DNA from: Gloeophyllum trabeum ATCC 11539
Lineage: Eukaryota; Basidiomycota; Agaricomycetes; Gloeophyllales; Gloeophyllaceae
Direction: 5' to 3'
DNA length: 64,000 nt
Assembly: GCF_000344685.1 (NCBI RefSeq)
Contig: NW_006920423.1
Span: 271,221 to 335,220 of the forward strand
Shown here piece after piece: positions 1 to 12,238 of the stretch (positions are counted from its first letter, which is position 1; each line of letters opens with the position of its first letter). Under the pieces are notes generated by a model. The model was not told the origin of the DNA and ran no database searches. It saw only the letters and a program-made list of their open reading frames with translations. Both the position numbers and the translations under genes were made by a program.

Positions 1-91
1 CTTAATTACCTCCGGTTTGCCACACCTTGCCCACTGGAGACGCTTTGACCTGACACTTTATTGGCCATCGTATATAAGAGGCGAGTGACAT

Positions 92-1150
92 GTGGACATT
101 CTCCCAACACTCATTTTCGCAGAGGCTCGCAGACAATTGGCTGGCGACCGCATTCCTTCTATCATGCATTCTCCAGCCAACGGACGCAACATGGTCCACG
201 TCCATTCCTACATGAAGAAGTTCGACTGTCTCAATGACTATGCAAGGCATGACTGGATGGAGCTCGCTTCCGAGCTTATCCCAGTGATGCATTGGACGCG
301 GCTTCACGGGGTGTCTCACACGGTTCGCCACGAAGTGATCGATAATGATCTCGCTTCTCCACCCTGGGAGTTCAAAGGGAAGTCCTTGCGCCAGGTGAGG
401 TCAGAGCTGCGTAGGCAGGGCCCGAAGTGAGTCTTAAACGATCAACAAATATATCGCTGCTCCAGGCCGAAGTCTGATTGACCGCATCGTAGGTTTATGA
501 AGGCTGCAGAGTCTGTGGAGTATGTATGGCCTGAGTCCCGCGCGTTTACATCGGCCACCGCAATCGTGAGGGTCTCTTCGGAACTCGCAGACTGGGGTCC
601 AACACATATCGTAGCGACGCTCGAGGGGGATACGTATCCCGTGTCTCAAGTCATCTTCGCGGCTTACTGGGCCTACTGGCGCCTTCCTCCTCCCGCTATG
701 CGCTACACGCCAACCGCAGATGGTTCAAGTTCTATGGCGGAGCTACAAGTCTGCTCATCGGCCAACTGTCCCCCGTATTATTCCAGGGCCTTCAAGCAAG
801 TGAACAGGTTCCTGATGTCCCAAGACGTCCAGGACTTAGGTCTACTACCCTTTTATTCCCTCATGAAAGACCTCCGGACGACGAGGCACGATGAATCGAT
901 CTACAAGAGCCCGCTGTATCTCGACGTGGTATTGAGGCACTTGAGGAAGTATTGCATCTCCAGCGACGGATTACTGCGAGAGTATATGCAGCATGTATAC
1001 TCTGTATGGCGGATAGTGGAGGACTGTGGCCTGCATGCTGAATCGTGTGTTTGGGACGCTTTGGAAACCGTCTGGCGCGCGGGTATGCAAGTCATGATGG
1101 AACGCAAACTGGAGCACGAACATCGCAAAGGGTCGATGGTCAAGGGTTAG
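92..1150 (+). CDS. unrecognised two-exon protein, about 330 aa
   Basis: Exon 92-426 joins 493-1150 across a 66-bp intron (GTGAGT donor, CATCGTAG acceptor). The join keeps the frame and gives 330 codons. The intron length is a multiple of three but carries an in-frame TGA, so splicing is needed. A TATATAAG motif lies at 71-78, only 14 bp before the first ATG. Transcription would normally start about 30 bp below a TATA box, so the in-frame ATG at 164 (MHSPANGRNMV) may be the true start. The protein is mixed, with Trp- and Tyr-rich stretches, and has no signal peptide or membrane segment that I can see. I recognise no family. Exons to the left of the window cannot be excluded. Confidence 0.6.
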
Positions 1151-1380
1151 GATTATTGTTGACCAAGGGAATGGCGCGCTCTCCTGTACTTAGAGGGGCT
1201 AAATGATTATGATATATGTACAATCACGAGATGACCGGATGTCAGAATACAGTGTGACTAAGATATACTCCGCAGAACAGCAAACGATGCGAACCCAATG
1301 GACAGCAGAACACACAACAAGAGAGCAAAGAACACAAATGGGGGCACACACCGCTAGGTTTGAACGAACGAACGAAGAAC

Positions 1381-4300
1381 TCATCTATTACCAGGCAACC
1401 ACTGCTGCACCATTGCAGACCAGTTCTCGTGCAGACTGTAATTCGGATGGACCTGCACCGGCTCCTCCGCCGGCATACCGCTCATAACCACGCCATGACC
1501 GTCCCTCGCATAGGGGTGATCGACAGTCTGGGGCAAAAGCATCGGACCCCCCGTACTCACGTAATGCTGCTGCTGCGACTCCATCCTAGGATCCTGGGCG
1601 TGCCAATGCTGAGCATGATGCTGCTGCTGCACTTGGTCACCAGGAACCGGCTGGTAGTACTGGTATTGATCGCCGTGTTGCTGATAATCATGAGCATAAG
1701 CGGCTTGGGGCACAGGCGCAGCGTATTGCTGATGCTGATACGTCGGTTGTTCAGGCTCGTAACTCGGGGCTGGCTCAGCCTGAGGCGCATAGTAATGTTG
1801 ATGCTGTTGCTGCGCCGGTATCCCAGAGTTGATCTCATCCACCCATTCGCGCATCGACGCATTGTTGTAATACGTGTCATGCATCTGCGCATTCAGCTGC
1901 CCCTCGAATCCACGCAACTGTTGCGCGAGAGCCGGGTGGACATGCGCAAACGGCTCCGAATCCGTAGAGTGCGGGGACTGAGTTGGATCGCTCGCCGCAG
2001 GAGGGGTCGACGCGTTGGATGTGCCTTCCATCGGGCTGGAAGCAGAATTCGAACTCGAGGTAGGCGCTTGAGATCGCCGGCCGCGAGTGGGGGGCGTGGT
2101 GCTGTTAGATTTCGTCGTGACCGTATGCGTCCGGCCACTAAATATCGACAGCTCGTCCTTCTTCTCGTTCGGACGCGTGGGGGTAAAGATATCTTTGCGT
2201 GGAGCTTCAATACCTTGTCGGATATTCACGTACGTCTCAGTTGCGTTGTTATGTAGACGTCGGATGATGGGCTGCAAATATGTCAGCGACAGCTTTAAGA
2301 CTTATGTGATCATCCGCACCAAAAACTTGACTGCCCGGCCTCCATAGGGTGCTGCTCGCTCATACAAGTCGCAAGCAAGGCGCAGCTCCATCAGCGCCGC
2401 CTGCGCGACCTTAGACCTCGTGGCGTGAGTGACCACGGATGAAAGCATGATCTGTCAATCCCAGCATCAGCTCTCGCAGTCATACGCCCAACTCGGAAGC
2501 ACTCACGCAGCATGAGAAGCCGTGAGTAAACAAAACCCAGAAACGTGCGATCTCCCTGGGGAACTGCTCGAAAGATTCTCGGACAGACGCCAGTAACTCG
2601 CATGCGCTCCTGAAACCAGCCAGGAACGACGGGGAGTATTGACTGCGCAGGGGGTCGTCGGGGCAATCGTTGAGCGCCTGGGCGAAGAAGGTGCGATGCA
2701 CGTATAATAATGCTGTGCAGCATTAGTACGCTAAACCGGTGGAAAGCTGGAATGCGGCGCACTTAGATGTCGATAATTGATGGGCATGAGATGCATCATC
2801 GTCTCGCCGAGCCCACGACCGGTAGGCGTCGGCCCTTGCGCATACTTCGGCAGCTCCATCTCGCGGATCTTGCGATCCAGGTCGAGTATGATGGAGTACT
2901 TCGGGGAGCGTGCAGTGAGCGTGCCCTGGACGACCGCAGAGACGCATTCCTTGCCAAATTTTGCCTTCCAGTACGGAACTAGGATTGGTCGAGTTCAGTC
3001 AGGAATTACAGAAATGCAGGAGGCAAGCGCATACAGCTTGGTATGATCGTCCCGTCGTCTGCCATAGTCTGGTCAATGTCCTGAGGCAGCTCCGTGTCTA
3101 CGAAAGGGAGGGAGAACGTTGGCAGTCGGCCGGTGGCCAAACTCTGGGATACAACATGATCCGTGAGACTTTGCACGACGGAAGAAGTCACACATACACC
3201 GACCTGCCAGCAATCCGTGATAAACAACTCCCAGAACAGCGCACGTCGCTTCTGCACCTCCCCTGGAGAGAGCTTGAACCGCGCACAATCCCGATCTGAA
3301 TCACGCGTCATTAAAACCAACACTATCAACTGATCCTACTCAATCACTCACGGAGACCAATCTAAAATGCACTTATCAGATAGAACGCTACAGCCAACGC
3401 AAACAAAATCAAATTACTCACACTCTGTGCGAGTTTCGACGCAAGGCCCCACATTGCCCACGTCGTCTCGATACTATGCTCCCCGCTGCACATCCCCTGA
3501 TAAATCGCCATCAGGCTCACCGTCTGCACAGTTGCGACGCTCGGCGGCTTCTCCAGAACGGGCTCCAGGTTCAGCGCAGCCCTTGACAGCTGATAGTACA
3601 GCTCCGCCTCCTCGTTGTCCGGGGCGGCGGGCATGTTCGGGTCCGTCAGCGCTCCGAAGCAGAACACAACGAACATGAGCGCGAGCGCGTGGGGGCCCGC
3701 GTTCCCCTCCGCGCCCACGCCCTTCTGGCTATCAGAGGAAGTTTGGCTTTGGCTTTGGGAGGAGAGGGAGAGGTGGTGAGGCGCGGGCGAGAGCGCGGCG
3801 CCGCCCTGCTCGATGGACTCGGGATAGAAGTACGGGAAGAGCTCCTCGACGAGCTGCCGGCGCGTGACGGCGCCGTAGTGCCAGCATTCCTGCTCGAGGT
3901 AGCGCTCACAGAGCTGCCAGGCGCGGTCGTACGGCGGGAGGTACCGCTCGATGAGCGTCTGCAGGTCGGTGATGCCGTATTCGGACGGCTTGGCGGGGAA
4001 GGAAGCGGAGAGGCTGGCTATGGCGGGAGGGAGGTTACTTGCGTTCCGCGGGGAATCGCGGGAGGGTGTTTCTTCTTTTCCATGGTCCTGACGATGCCAA
4101 ACGTCGGGAATGCTGAGATAGGGTTATATACATTCGTACTCACAAGCAGTAAACTCTGAGGCGTGTATATGCGTCAGTCACTCAGCTGGACAGGCACAGT
4201 CACGGGGTCAGGCGTACCTCTGAGCCAGCAGATCGCCCGTAGAACGTCGCCCCTCCATCCTCCCTCACAGCCAGGGTCCCGAACGCGTCCAACGTCTCCG

Positions 4301-4970
4301 ACTCCTCTGTCTCATTGATTGACCCATCCTCGTTGACCCTATGTCCGTCAGCAGGCGCCCCGTGTAGTTCCAAGCCAGATTTAATGGATAGAAGATCTCG
4401 TCGCAATAATGGATGCGGCTCGCGGGTAACCGTCCCTTGCAGGATGGCAAGGGCGTCTTCTAACTGACGTATCCGGTCGCCTGGAACCGAAAACGTTCCG
4501 GTCACTTACAGTTCAGCTAAAGAAAGAAGGGGGCATGGTACACACTCATTTCCGCTATCTTCTTATGCAGTTTCTCCGTGTCCGCTAGAACGAACCTAGA
4601 GCAGCCTATAAGCACGTACTCATTTCACCGGGGCCGGGAGAAGGGATCATACCGAGTGCCCTGCCCTGTTGTCAGGCTTCCTAGAGTTCATGTATGCGTT
4701 TAGCGCAACGTATCGCATTGTCGGTCAAGGACTCCCATAACTAAAGCATACCATTTGGACAAATGGAGGCGCAGCCTCTCCGTTTACACGAAGAACAGGG
4801 TATAGTCTTATCACACTTTAGCTTGAGCCTAACTCGAACGAACGCAGAGTCAGATACACGCGCAGCTACACTCTGCAAGAAACCGATCTTCACCGTCTAC
4901 ACTCCGCGCAGGATATAGCACCCCGTGCCCGCTTGAGCTCCTGTTCCTGGGAGCGTGCATTGCTCTTCAT
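1381..4970 (-). CDS. Zn2Cys6 transcription factor with fungal-specific TF domain, about 962 aa
   Basis: Thirteen exons on the minus strand: 4970-4894, 4828-4752, 4680-4653, 4595-4546, 4480-4218, 4155-4144, 4087-3422, 3361-3352, 3295-3035, 2978-2763, 2712-2507, 2451-2320, 2271-1381. Frames and phases close exactly to 963 codons. The N-terminus carries a complete binuclear cluster, CAECRRLKLKC with the spacing CX2CX6CX5CX2CX8C. It is followed by a linker helix (AEMSDRIRQLEDAL) typical of dimerisation. The middle is the fungal-specific TF domain, with KLAQSIGLHRD and QKRRALFWELF. The last 300 residues are Gln-, His- and Tyr-rich and look disordered, like an activation region. Exons of 12 nt (SLLL) and 10 nt (IGLH) are needed to restore conserved motifs. 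By family it is a nuclear sequence-specific regulator; its target is unknown. Confidence 0.9.
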
Positions 4971-7404
4971 GTTTGTTCTATCGCCAGGTGCGCCAGCATA
5001 GGCTCGAGGACGCCAGACACGACAAAGAGGACGTCGCGGTCAACGAGAGAGAGCCGGTAGGCGCTGGCTTCAGTGGCATTGAGCCATAGATTTCATGTGG
5101 GGGATCACAGTCGCTCGGCATCACGCTTGACAGATCTCCAGCCAGTCCGCGAGAACTCCGCGTTGCCTTTTCGGGATAAAGCGGTCCCCCGGGTTTGCTT
5201 CCGTTGCCAGTTTGAGATCCATGGCCCCCTCATCTCGTAATTGAGATCCCAACGGCTCTTGCCGCCCCCTTCCGCAGGCAATACACCCTGAGGCAGCGCG
5301 GCCCCGGTATCGGAGGGGGAGGCGTCCGACGTGTTACAGACAGAACTGGGGCAGAAGTTTTCAAGAAGGAATGAAACAGAAATTTGACCGGCCGAGGGCT
5401 AGGAATGTCACAGCCAATGCAAGGGAACTCGGTGGTCGGGCGACGGTCAAAAAGTCATTGCAATGTCTAAACGCCCTCCTAATAGTGTACCCGCCGGTAA
5501 CCTAATCATTCCATAGACGCAAGAACCCCTTTTACCGTGACTGGCTTCCAGTTCAGCAAGTCCTAGAATGCCATCACGACGTCGGCCAACTCGGGCATCG
5601 CACTGAGATCCTTTGGCTCTGCCACATAAACTCGGAATGGAGTCTGTTGATCTACACTTCCTAGCTGCGCAGCGCAGTCCAAGTCAAGAGAGACAGGCAA
5701 TTGCGAAACCAGGGGGAAAATTGCGTACAATTGAGCCAGCCTCCCTATCGGCAGGATTGCTCGCCTATCTACTGGATATTCAGCCTGAGGAGGTGGCGTC
5801 TACAAGTCTAAAAACCACCTACCTCCGCGCAAGGATGACTACGCAAGGCACTTGCTAACCATCCCTTCCCGTCTGAAGATTGACCAAGACTCTCCCTAAA
5901 ATAGTGATATTAAATCTAGCTCGTAGAACGACTAGCACAGGAAGATGTACGAAGGAATATCCCCTGACAATAACCTGCTGGCCCTAAAACCTGACGAAGC
6001 TAAGCGCCAATGCCCAAGACAACCGTCAAGCACGTTCATTCGCCATCTCCAGCCGCCCTCCTGCCAGGGGGGGCGGTAACCGACGTACACCTCATTGAAC
6101 ACCGAGCACAGACCAGAATTCCCATCAACCTCTCGAGATCGGCGCTAGCGAGGGGCAGGCCCGAACCTAAGATTTCCCTTACCAGGCCTAGTGGGCTCAG
6201 CGAGAACACACCGATGCAGTCGGCGTACCGCGCCTAGAGCGCCGAGTGTACGAGCATACGCGAAAGCGATGCACGACGCAAGACTCGATCACTTCCACCA
6301 ACGCGCCCTCGGCCGGCTTTGATTGACCGGACTAACGACGCGGGCGAATTCGAAGTTCATGATCAGGCTCAGGCACTGGCGTCCGAACGCCCTCCCTGCA
6401 AATGCACCCCCCGCGATTCGCTGGGAGCTTTAGTCGTTGATCACTGGGTAGGGCATGACGTACCAAGAACATCGCGACGGCGTAAGCTCGGGCGCAGTAC
6501 AGGCCATCTCGGACTTCCGCCGCCTAGCAGGAAGACAAGAGCGCGAGCGGGGAGGGACAGAAGCTTCAGAAGGGTTGGGAGGCCCAGAGGAGTCCAGAGT
6601 CTCTGAAGCATCGCGCAATGACATTACATGTAGTGTGCGCCGGAGGCTTTATGCTCAAGAGAGGAGTTATTTCAGGAGAGTCGGGAGTCCAGACTGCACG
6701 GTGGAATCCAATACCAATGATCTCCTCCGCGGTATAGCGGCGGGTCATGAGAAGATGAGAATGCAGATGGTATGAAGTCATAGTAGACGTACTTCTGGAG
6801 AGAATGAAAGAAGAGGGTACTCAATGAATATCAAGCAGGGCTCTGTGTTCGACACGGAAGAGAGCAGACGACCCTCGTTGAGGGTGTTGAATTAAGGGAC
6901 AGGGCACCGGGTTCAGGACGGTCCGACTTCCAGCAATCGGCGAAACGATAGAGAAGCTTGGTATTTTCTGCACTCAGCAGCCGTTCCGCGGCTTACTTAT
7001 TAGAGTAGGGTATCACCAATTTTGCTCCGCTAATGCTGTGTCCTGATCAACAAGAGTGGTGAGTCGTGGTGCACTGTGGCCCCGAGTGGGGTATAATTAC
7101 CTTTCCGGGCTCGGCTGCCTGCGCGAAGAATTCTGAAAGTTCTCTATCGTTTCGCCGATTGCTGTCAATCCTGCCATGTTCCGCGAGTGGTCAGCGATAT
7201 TTTGGAGCGACAGGCCAGAATGGCACACACCTTTATCTTAGTGCATTCGCCGATACCCGCGGCTCAGTGGCAAGCGCACCCTTATCAAAGCAAATAAATA
7301 ATACAGTTACCTATGATACACGTCCAAATGTACAATATGCAATAACCAAAGGGATTGCTCGATCCAGAAACGAAGCAGCCGCCACTTAATCTACTCTAGA
7401 GGCC
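4971..7404. other. gene-free stretch of 2.4 kb
   Basis: Short open frames occur on both strands (the longest about 107 codons, at 7066-7389), but none shows a recognisable motif, splice-consistent extension or TATA-led start. The part nearest 4970 is presumably the promoter of the Zn2Cys6 gene. I see no terminal repeats or transposase motif. Confidence 0.5.
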
Positions 7405-8482
7405 CTAGTCCGTCTTCACCCTTTCGTAGCCCTGCCCCTCGCCCGCCCCGCCCCATCCGAAGAACCAGCTGTTGCGCTTCTGCACCGGCGGCCGCGGGTA
7501 GGCGTGCCCCTGCTCGCCCTCGTAGTCGCTGGGCACTTCCACCTCCTCGAAGCGTCCCCCGCTCACGGTCCGCTCGCGCAAGTCCGAATCGGACGAACCG
7601 CGTGAAGGAGGCGCGTACGCAGGCATCGGCACCTCGGGCACGGGCATCTGCACGGGCGGAAGCGACGCCAGCTCGGCCTCGAGCTGCCGCCTTCTTTCCA
7701 GCACGGACTGCGAAGTAGACTCGGTCGACTGGGATGGAGCCATGGACGGCCGCAGCGGCGGGGAATTCAGCGCCCTGTTCGATGCAGAGGTGGTAGCCGC
7801 GCTGCTTTGCTTCATGAACGCCGCCCCGGTCGCGAGTATGCCGGGCCCGTACGACCGCCAGAAACTCGTCGCCATCTGCACGGGCCCGGACACCGGGTCG
7901 CTCAGCGTCGGGGGCGCGCCGGCGTTGATGTCTGCCTCCTGCGACACGCGCCCGACGGAGGTAAGGTCACCCTGCCCGACTGCATTGGTGACGTGGTTCC
8001 AGAGCATGCGCAGCTTCTCCTGCGCGAAGGCGTACACCCGCGTCTTGAGCGAGGCGATCCCCGCATCGATTTGGGTCTCGTGCTCGGTGAAGAAGGGCTT
8101 GATGTGGTGCAGGTAGAGGTATGAGGAGCCTTGCGTTTGGGGTAGGGCGAGGTAGAGCAGGAAGAGAGTCTTGATCGGGTAGTAGAACGGCAGCCTAGAC
8201 CGGCATGTGAGCAATAGTGGTACTGCATCCGGGAGCGGGGGACGCACCAGGATATCAGCCATTCTGCAACGTACTCGACTCCGACAATACATCCCAGCAC
8301 CGACCAGTACATCAACCATCGCTCAAGCTCTTCCTCCGAGGCAGGCCGCTGAGACAACGTCTTGAAGGATGCATAACCTGGGTACAGGAACGCCGACACA
8401 GAGCTACTGGCCTGTTACACCTTCGCTTTCATGCAATCCACAGCACTCACCTTATGAGACGGAACGTTAGGTAGAACAACAT
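7405..8482 (-). CDS. TB2/DP1/HVA22 (REEP/Yop1-type) membrane protein, about 326 aa
   Basis: Three exons: 8482-8451, 8406-8248 and 8194-7405, with introns of 44 and 53 bp; the phases close to 327 codons. The N-terminal 110 residues are a TB2/DP1/HVA22 domain. MLFYLTFRLISSSVSAFLYP leads into YASFKTLSQRP, WLMYWSVLGC, a hydrophobic pair of hairpins and LPFYYPIKTLFLLYLALPQT. Members of this family are reticulon-like proteins that curve tubular endoplasmic reticulum. The domain is followed by an amphipathic, charged stretch and about 150 residues of Pro-, Ser- and Arg-rich low-complexity tail ending in GYERVKTD, longer than in yeast Yop1. The start is supported because exon 1 supplies the conserved LFYL residues. 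Confidence 0.88.
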
Positions 8483-8577
8483 GCTGGTATTATCGATGGC
8501 AGAACCCAAGAGTGTTATGCCTTACAGCCCACGCCGCAGTGGCACGCACTGTACTCGCCGCAATTAGACATAATTGC

Positions 8578-8585
8578 TATAAATA
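8578..8585 (+). promoter_or_regulatory. TATA box of the BAH-PHD gene
   Basis: TATAAATA lies 94 bp upstream of the ATG at 8679. It would place transcription start near 8610, which argues against the in-frame ATG at 8607 and for the start at 8679. Confidence 0.5.
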
Positions 8586-8678
8586 GGTCCCGGCGGATGC
8601 CGAACCTTGTGTGTGGTATTAGGTATAAGTTCCAATCGACTCGAGATCGAGTCGACTTGGATTCGTTCCAGTTTTGCA

Positions 8679-10099
8679 ATGCCCCGTAAATCACGACCTC
8701 GCTTTACTGTCCACAAGAAAAAGACTCCTAAGAAGGACCCCAATGGGGCACCTTCTGAGCGAGAGTGGGAAAATATGCAGCCCCATTCAGCCTTTAAAGG
8801 TAATTTCGTGATTTGTCCCGGACGTCTGGAGATCATGATTGGATTGCCTAGCGAAATGTAGTTTATGGTGCTGATGATGATGGATGCACTGTATTCAAAA
8901 AGGGTGGACAGTAATTATTCCAACAGTCGCTCTCGTGGCCCCGCTTACGGGTTTGTATATCCAAGTGCCATAGTTTTACCAGCAGGCACCGACCCCGATG
9001 TTGGGCGTCCTTTCATACACCAGTTCTGGGTGGTGAAGATAAGGGACATTCGCAGTCGCCAGGACAGCAGTGGAGAAGACGTTTGTCCTTAGTAATAGCA
9101 AGACCAATTTCTCTTCGTCACTGACAACTGAATCCTTCTAGGACGTGTGGATCCGTGTCCAATGGTACTATTCGCCGAAGGATGTAGCTGGTGTGATCAA
9201 ATCATTGTATGGATCATTGGTCATACTGACATTCAATCACTCACATAGTCTGTAGTGATGCCTCAAAATGTGGAAGATACGAGCGCATCTTCTCTGACCA
9301 CTATGACACACTCTCATCCACAACCTTCTCTGGTAGGGTTTAACCTTCCTTTAAACCCTCACTCATGAATCAATAATGATTCCAGACAATACTATGGTCA
9401 AGCGATACATAGAGAACGACATCGAACAAGAAGACATCAACGCTAATTGGAAGGACAACCACCCCGAATTCTACTGCCGGTACGACCTCGAGTGCCTATC
9501 ACGGACCCTCTCTGTAAGTCCCCCCCCCGTCCCTCACCACCAATCACTTACCCCTGCCATGCAAGCCAAAACACAGAGGCACTTGTCTCTGCGGTGAGCC
9601 GTACAATCCCGACCAGGATGTCATGCACTTCTGTCCCCGCCCGAGCTGCCGGAAGGCCTACCACCGCGACTGTCTCGCCGAGAACAACTGCGTCGAGACG
9701 TCGCCGCGGGGGCGCGAGGACAGGCTGCTGGCATCCTCGCCGGACAGCGACGAGCCGTTCCCGCTTGCTTCGTACCAAGCTTCACCCGGCAAGCGTAAAA
9801 GAGGCGGTGGCAAAGGGAAGGAGGCGGTGCGCTCATCCCCGCTCGACGCTTTGCCGGAAGAGCTCCTTCGTGTTGCGAGGCTCCCGATTACCAAGGGCGT
9901 ACGTGCCGGCGGACTTGTGGGTAATGTGCGCTCTGTGGTGACCGCCCGGCGTCTTGTATACGCTGCGTTAGAGAACCATGGTATTCTCCCTGAGGATTGG
10001 GAGGACCAGATCGTCTCGAAGGCCCTCAAGGATACCGTTCTTCCGGAAACTACTGATATACCCCCGCTGAGGTGCCCAGGATGTCAAGGGGCAATCTGA
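8679..10099 (+). CDS. BAH-PHD chromatin-reader protein, about 362 aa
   Basis: Seven exons: 8679-8799, 8862-8910, 8966-9080, 9142-9206, 9256-9332, 9386-9513, 9566-10099; phases close to 363 codons. A Lys/Arg-rich start (MPRKSRPRFTVHKKK) is followed by a BAH domain at about residues 40-180, with PFIHQFWVVKIRDI, DVWIRVQWYYSPKDV, KCGRYERIFSDH and HPEFYCRYDLE. A PHD-like zinc finger starts at residue 186: CLCGEPYN, HFCPRPSCRKAYHRDC. The expected last Cys pair is not adjacent; a lone CPGC sits at the extreme C-terminus after about 130 residues. BAH-PHD proteins such as Neurospora EPR-1 read H3K27 methylation, so a silencing role is plausible but inferred. Confidence 0.85.
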
Positions 10100-10735
10100 A
10101 TCTTACGCTGCCTTTGAAGTTATGATCTACGCATTGATATCTCTTGGAATGCACATGTACTCTGCTTCTTGCTTTGTGTTTTGCTTTGACTTGCAGTGCA
10201 ATCGTGTTTCTTGTTTAGACCCTTGAATCAACGCAATATCGGAATGAATGGGCAATGTACTCCGTTTCTTGCTTTACAACTTCGTTTTGAGTCGTGCTTT
10301 TACAGCTTTCTTCTTGACGGCCCCGAAACATTAGAATACCGCAACGACTGCGTATTCTTATTTACATGATGCCATTGCCGAACATTGCGACATAATGAGT
10401 CGGAGATAGCTTCTGCTGCAAGCAGCTGTGTGAATTCGAGCCCAATAAACAAGCCGAAATCACTGTCGCGGCCGAGAAGTAATGAGGAAACGTCCACGTT
10501 ATAGATAAATACGCTTCGGCTTGGTTATTCCAACGCGAGACTGAATGTCCCCAGGACGGGAGAAGGTAGCACACGAGCACGAGGAGCATGCCACTAACGC
10601 AGGGACATGGATGATAACAGCGTCCGACGTGTTACGCCAGTCCCATGCTTCATCTCTACGATCAACGAGAAAGACGATTGGCCACAGCGGCTCGACAATA
10701 CAACTGAATCACGCACCCTGAAAATGATATAAGGC
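10100..10735. other. intergenic, convergent 3' ends
   Basis: This lies between the 3' ends of the BAH-PHD gene (+) and the velvet gene (-). Repeated runs of the type TTGCTTTG and TTTCTTGC occur at 10170-10280. They may belong to 3' UTRs; no gene was seen. Confidence 0.45.
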
Positions 10736-12238
10736 CTAACGGCTGCCGCCCCTTCGGTCGTCCGATATGCGATGTTCATCCAGTGCGTGCCGTAAATCAT
10801 CGGCACTGCTATCGCGATCGGTACTATCCCGCCTGCGAAATTTCCCTTTGTCCTTACGACCGCGGGAGGTGCTTCCGGAAGGCCTGCCCGATGCCGCAGC
10901 CTCTGCCTCGGCAGCGAGGATCTCGCTCTTCTTGCGGCGTTTTCGCTCGGTCTCTCGCAAATTTGTCCGGACGCCCCATAACGATATTTGCTGAGATGTG
11001 CATATATTATTCAGAGATGTTCGGAATCAGGAGGGATATCCGACTAACCTTAGTCAGAGCAGTAGAGGCTTGTAACCCGGGGAACTCCTTCGTCGAGTAC
11101 ACGCGGAATGGTCCCCCATAGCACTCAGCGAGGACGGCGAGATCCGTATGGTCGCGTGCTCTCGAGAATATATCGAAAAATCGATATCTCAGTATGAACA
11201 TGCCTTCGCGTTTCACTGCTAGATCCTGAAAGATCAGAGTGGTCAAGTTCAGTTCGTCAACGGCTTTGAAGTATGAGCAAAAGGGTTTGCACAACGTCAA
11301 AAACGTGAGGAGGGCAAAAACGAGAGGGGAAATCGACGGACAGAGAAGACGAACATCAGCACTTTTCTGCCTATGTGAACGACTTCGTTTGCCTGCACGA
11401 ACGTCGCGCCGGCGACCTCATGCGTGCACTTGGCGCTTTCTCGGATCGGATAGTCGCCGATATACGCAACGATATCCGACTCCGAATCCTGCGGCGCATA
11501 CGAGAACGAGCTGGACAACGATGAGCTCCGTTCCTGCAGCTCTGGATCGGAGTCTGAATACCGCGTATGGGGCATCGAGGGACCGGCGAAATTCGGAAAT
11601 ACGCTTGTAGTGGTAAGGAAGGATACGGAAGGAGCATTAGGGTTGGGAAATGATGGGACCACTGAGTCGGGAAATGCTGTTGGCATCTGCGAGTCGGGAA
11701 GGGCGGAGCTCGTCGATACCGGCATCTGGTAAGAAGCCTGCTTAGCAGGCCTCTTCTTCTTGCGATCGGATCGTTGGTTGGGGCCAGGATCGTCCTCAGC
11801 CACATCATCTTCCATGTTGGGTATTTGGAAGAGGTCGATGTGGCACAGCAGACCAAAATTCTGCACTTCGCTGATTATACGGCCTCAGTTCTAGATGAAG
11901 AGGAGTGAGGGAGAACCTACTCGTAGTTTTGGATCTCTTCTTCGACCTCTCGGTCCGTATCAACATTGTATACGCGGAAGAGCTTCAGTTGCACAACCGG
12001 TGGAGGATCGAGGGGCCGTCGATCTTTTCTCGCGTACCTATATCGATTTCAATTAATTAGCATCAGGAATCACCGACCTAGCGGCTGGGAGAACCCACTT
12101 GCGCCCAAGATCAGCCTTCTGCAGTTCGTGTAACTCCGCGCGCATCGTCTGACCAGCGAACTGGCCTTGGACGAACTCCACCGGCTGGCCGACCGAGGAG
12201 GACCTGGGCCGGCGGGGTCTCGAGGCGTGGGGATGCAT
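10736..12238 (-). CDS. velvet-domain transcription regulator (VelB/VelC-like), about 405 aa
   Basis: Exons 12238-12099, 12037-11921, 11870-11342, 11225-11049 and 10990-10736 join in phase to 406 codons. Velvet signatures are clear: AELHELQKADLGRKYARKDR, RPLDPPPVVQLKLFRVYN, EVQNFGLLCHIDLF, DLAVKREGMFILRYRFFD and LAECYGGPFRVYSTKEFPGL. Velvet proteins are fungal NF-kappaB-like DNA-binding regulators that couple development and secondary metabolism. The domain is interrupted at about residues 107-233 by a Ser/Pro-rich, probably disordered insert. Such an insert is known for VelB, while the N-terminal wording resembles VelC, so the subtype is left open. The C-terminus is basic (ERKRRKK) and Arg/Asp-rich. 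The start at 12238 is the first in-frame ATG; an upstream exon ending at a GCAG acceptor is possible. Confidence 0.87.

Noticed and set aside
2..331. 109-codon minus-strand open frame at the left edge
   Set aside because: It overlaps the plus-strand gene at 92-1150, has no motif and no splice continuation.
1360..2256. 298-codon plus-strand open frame
   Set aside because: It mirrors the Gln/His-rich last exon of the minus-strand Zn2Cys6 gene. CAG/CTG-type codons keep the opposite strand open.
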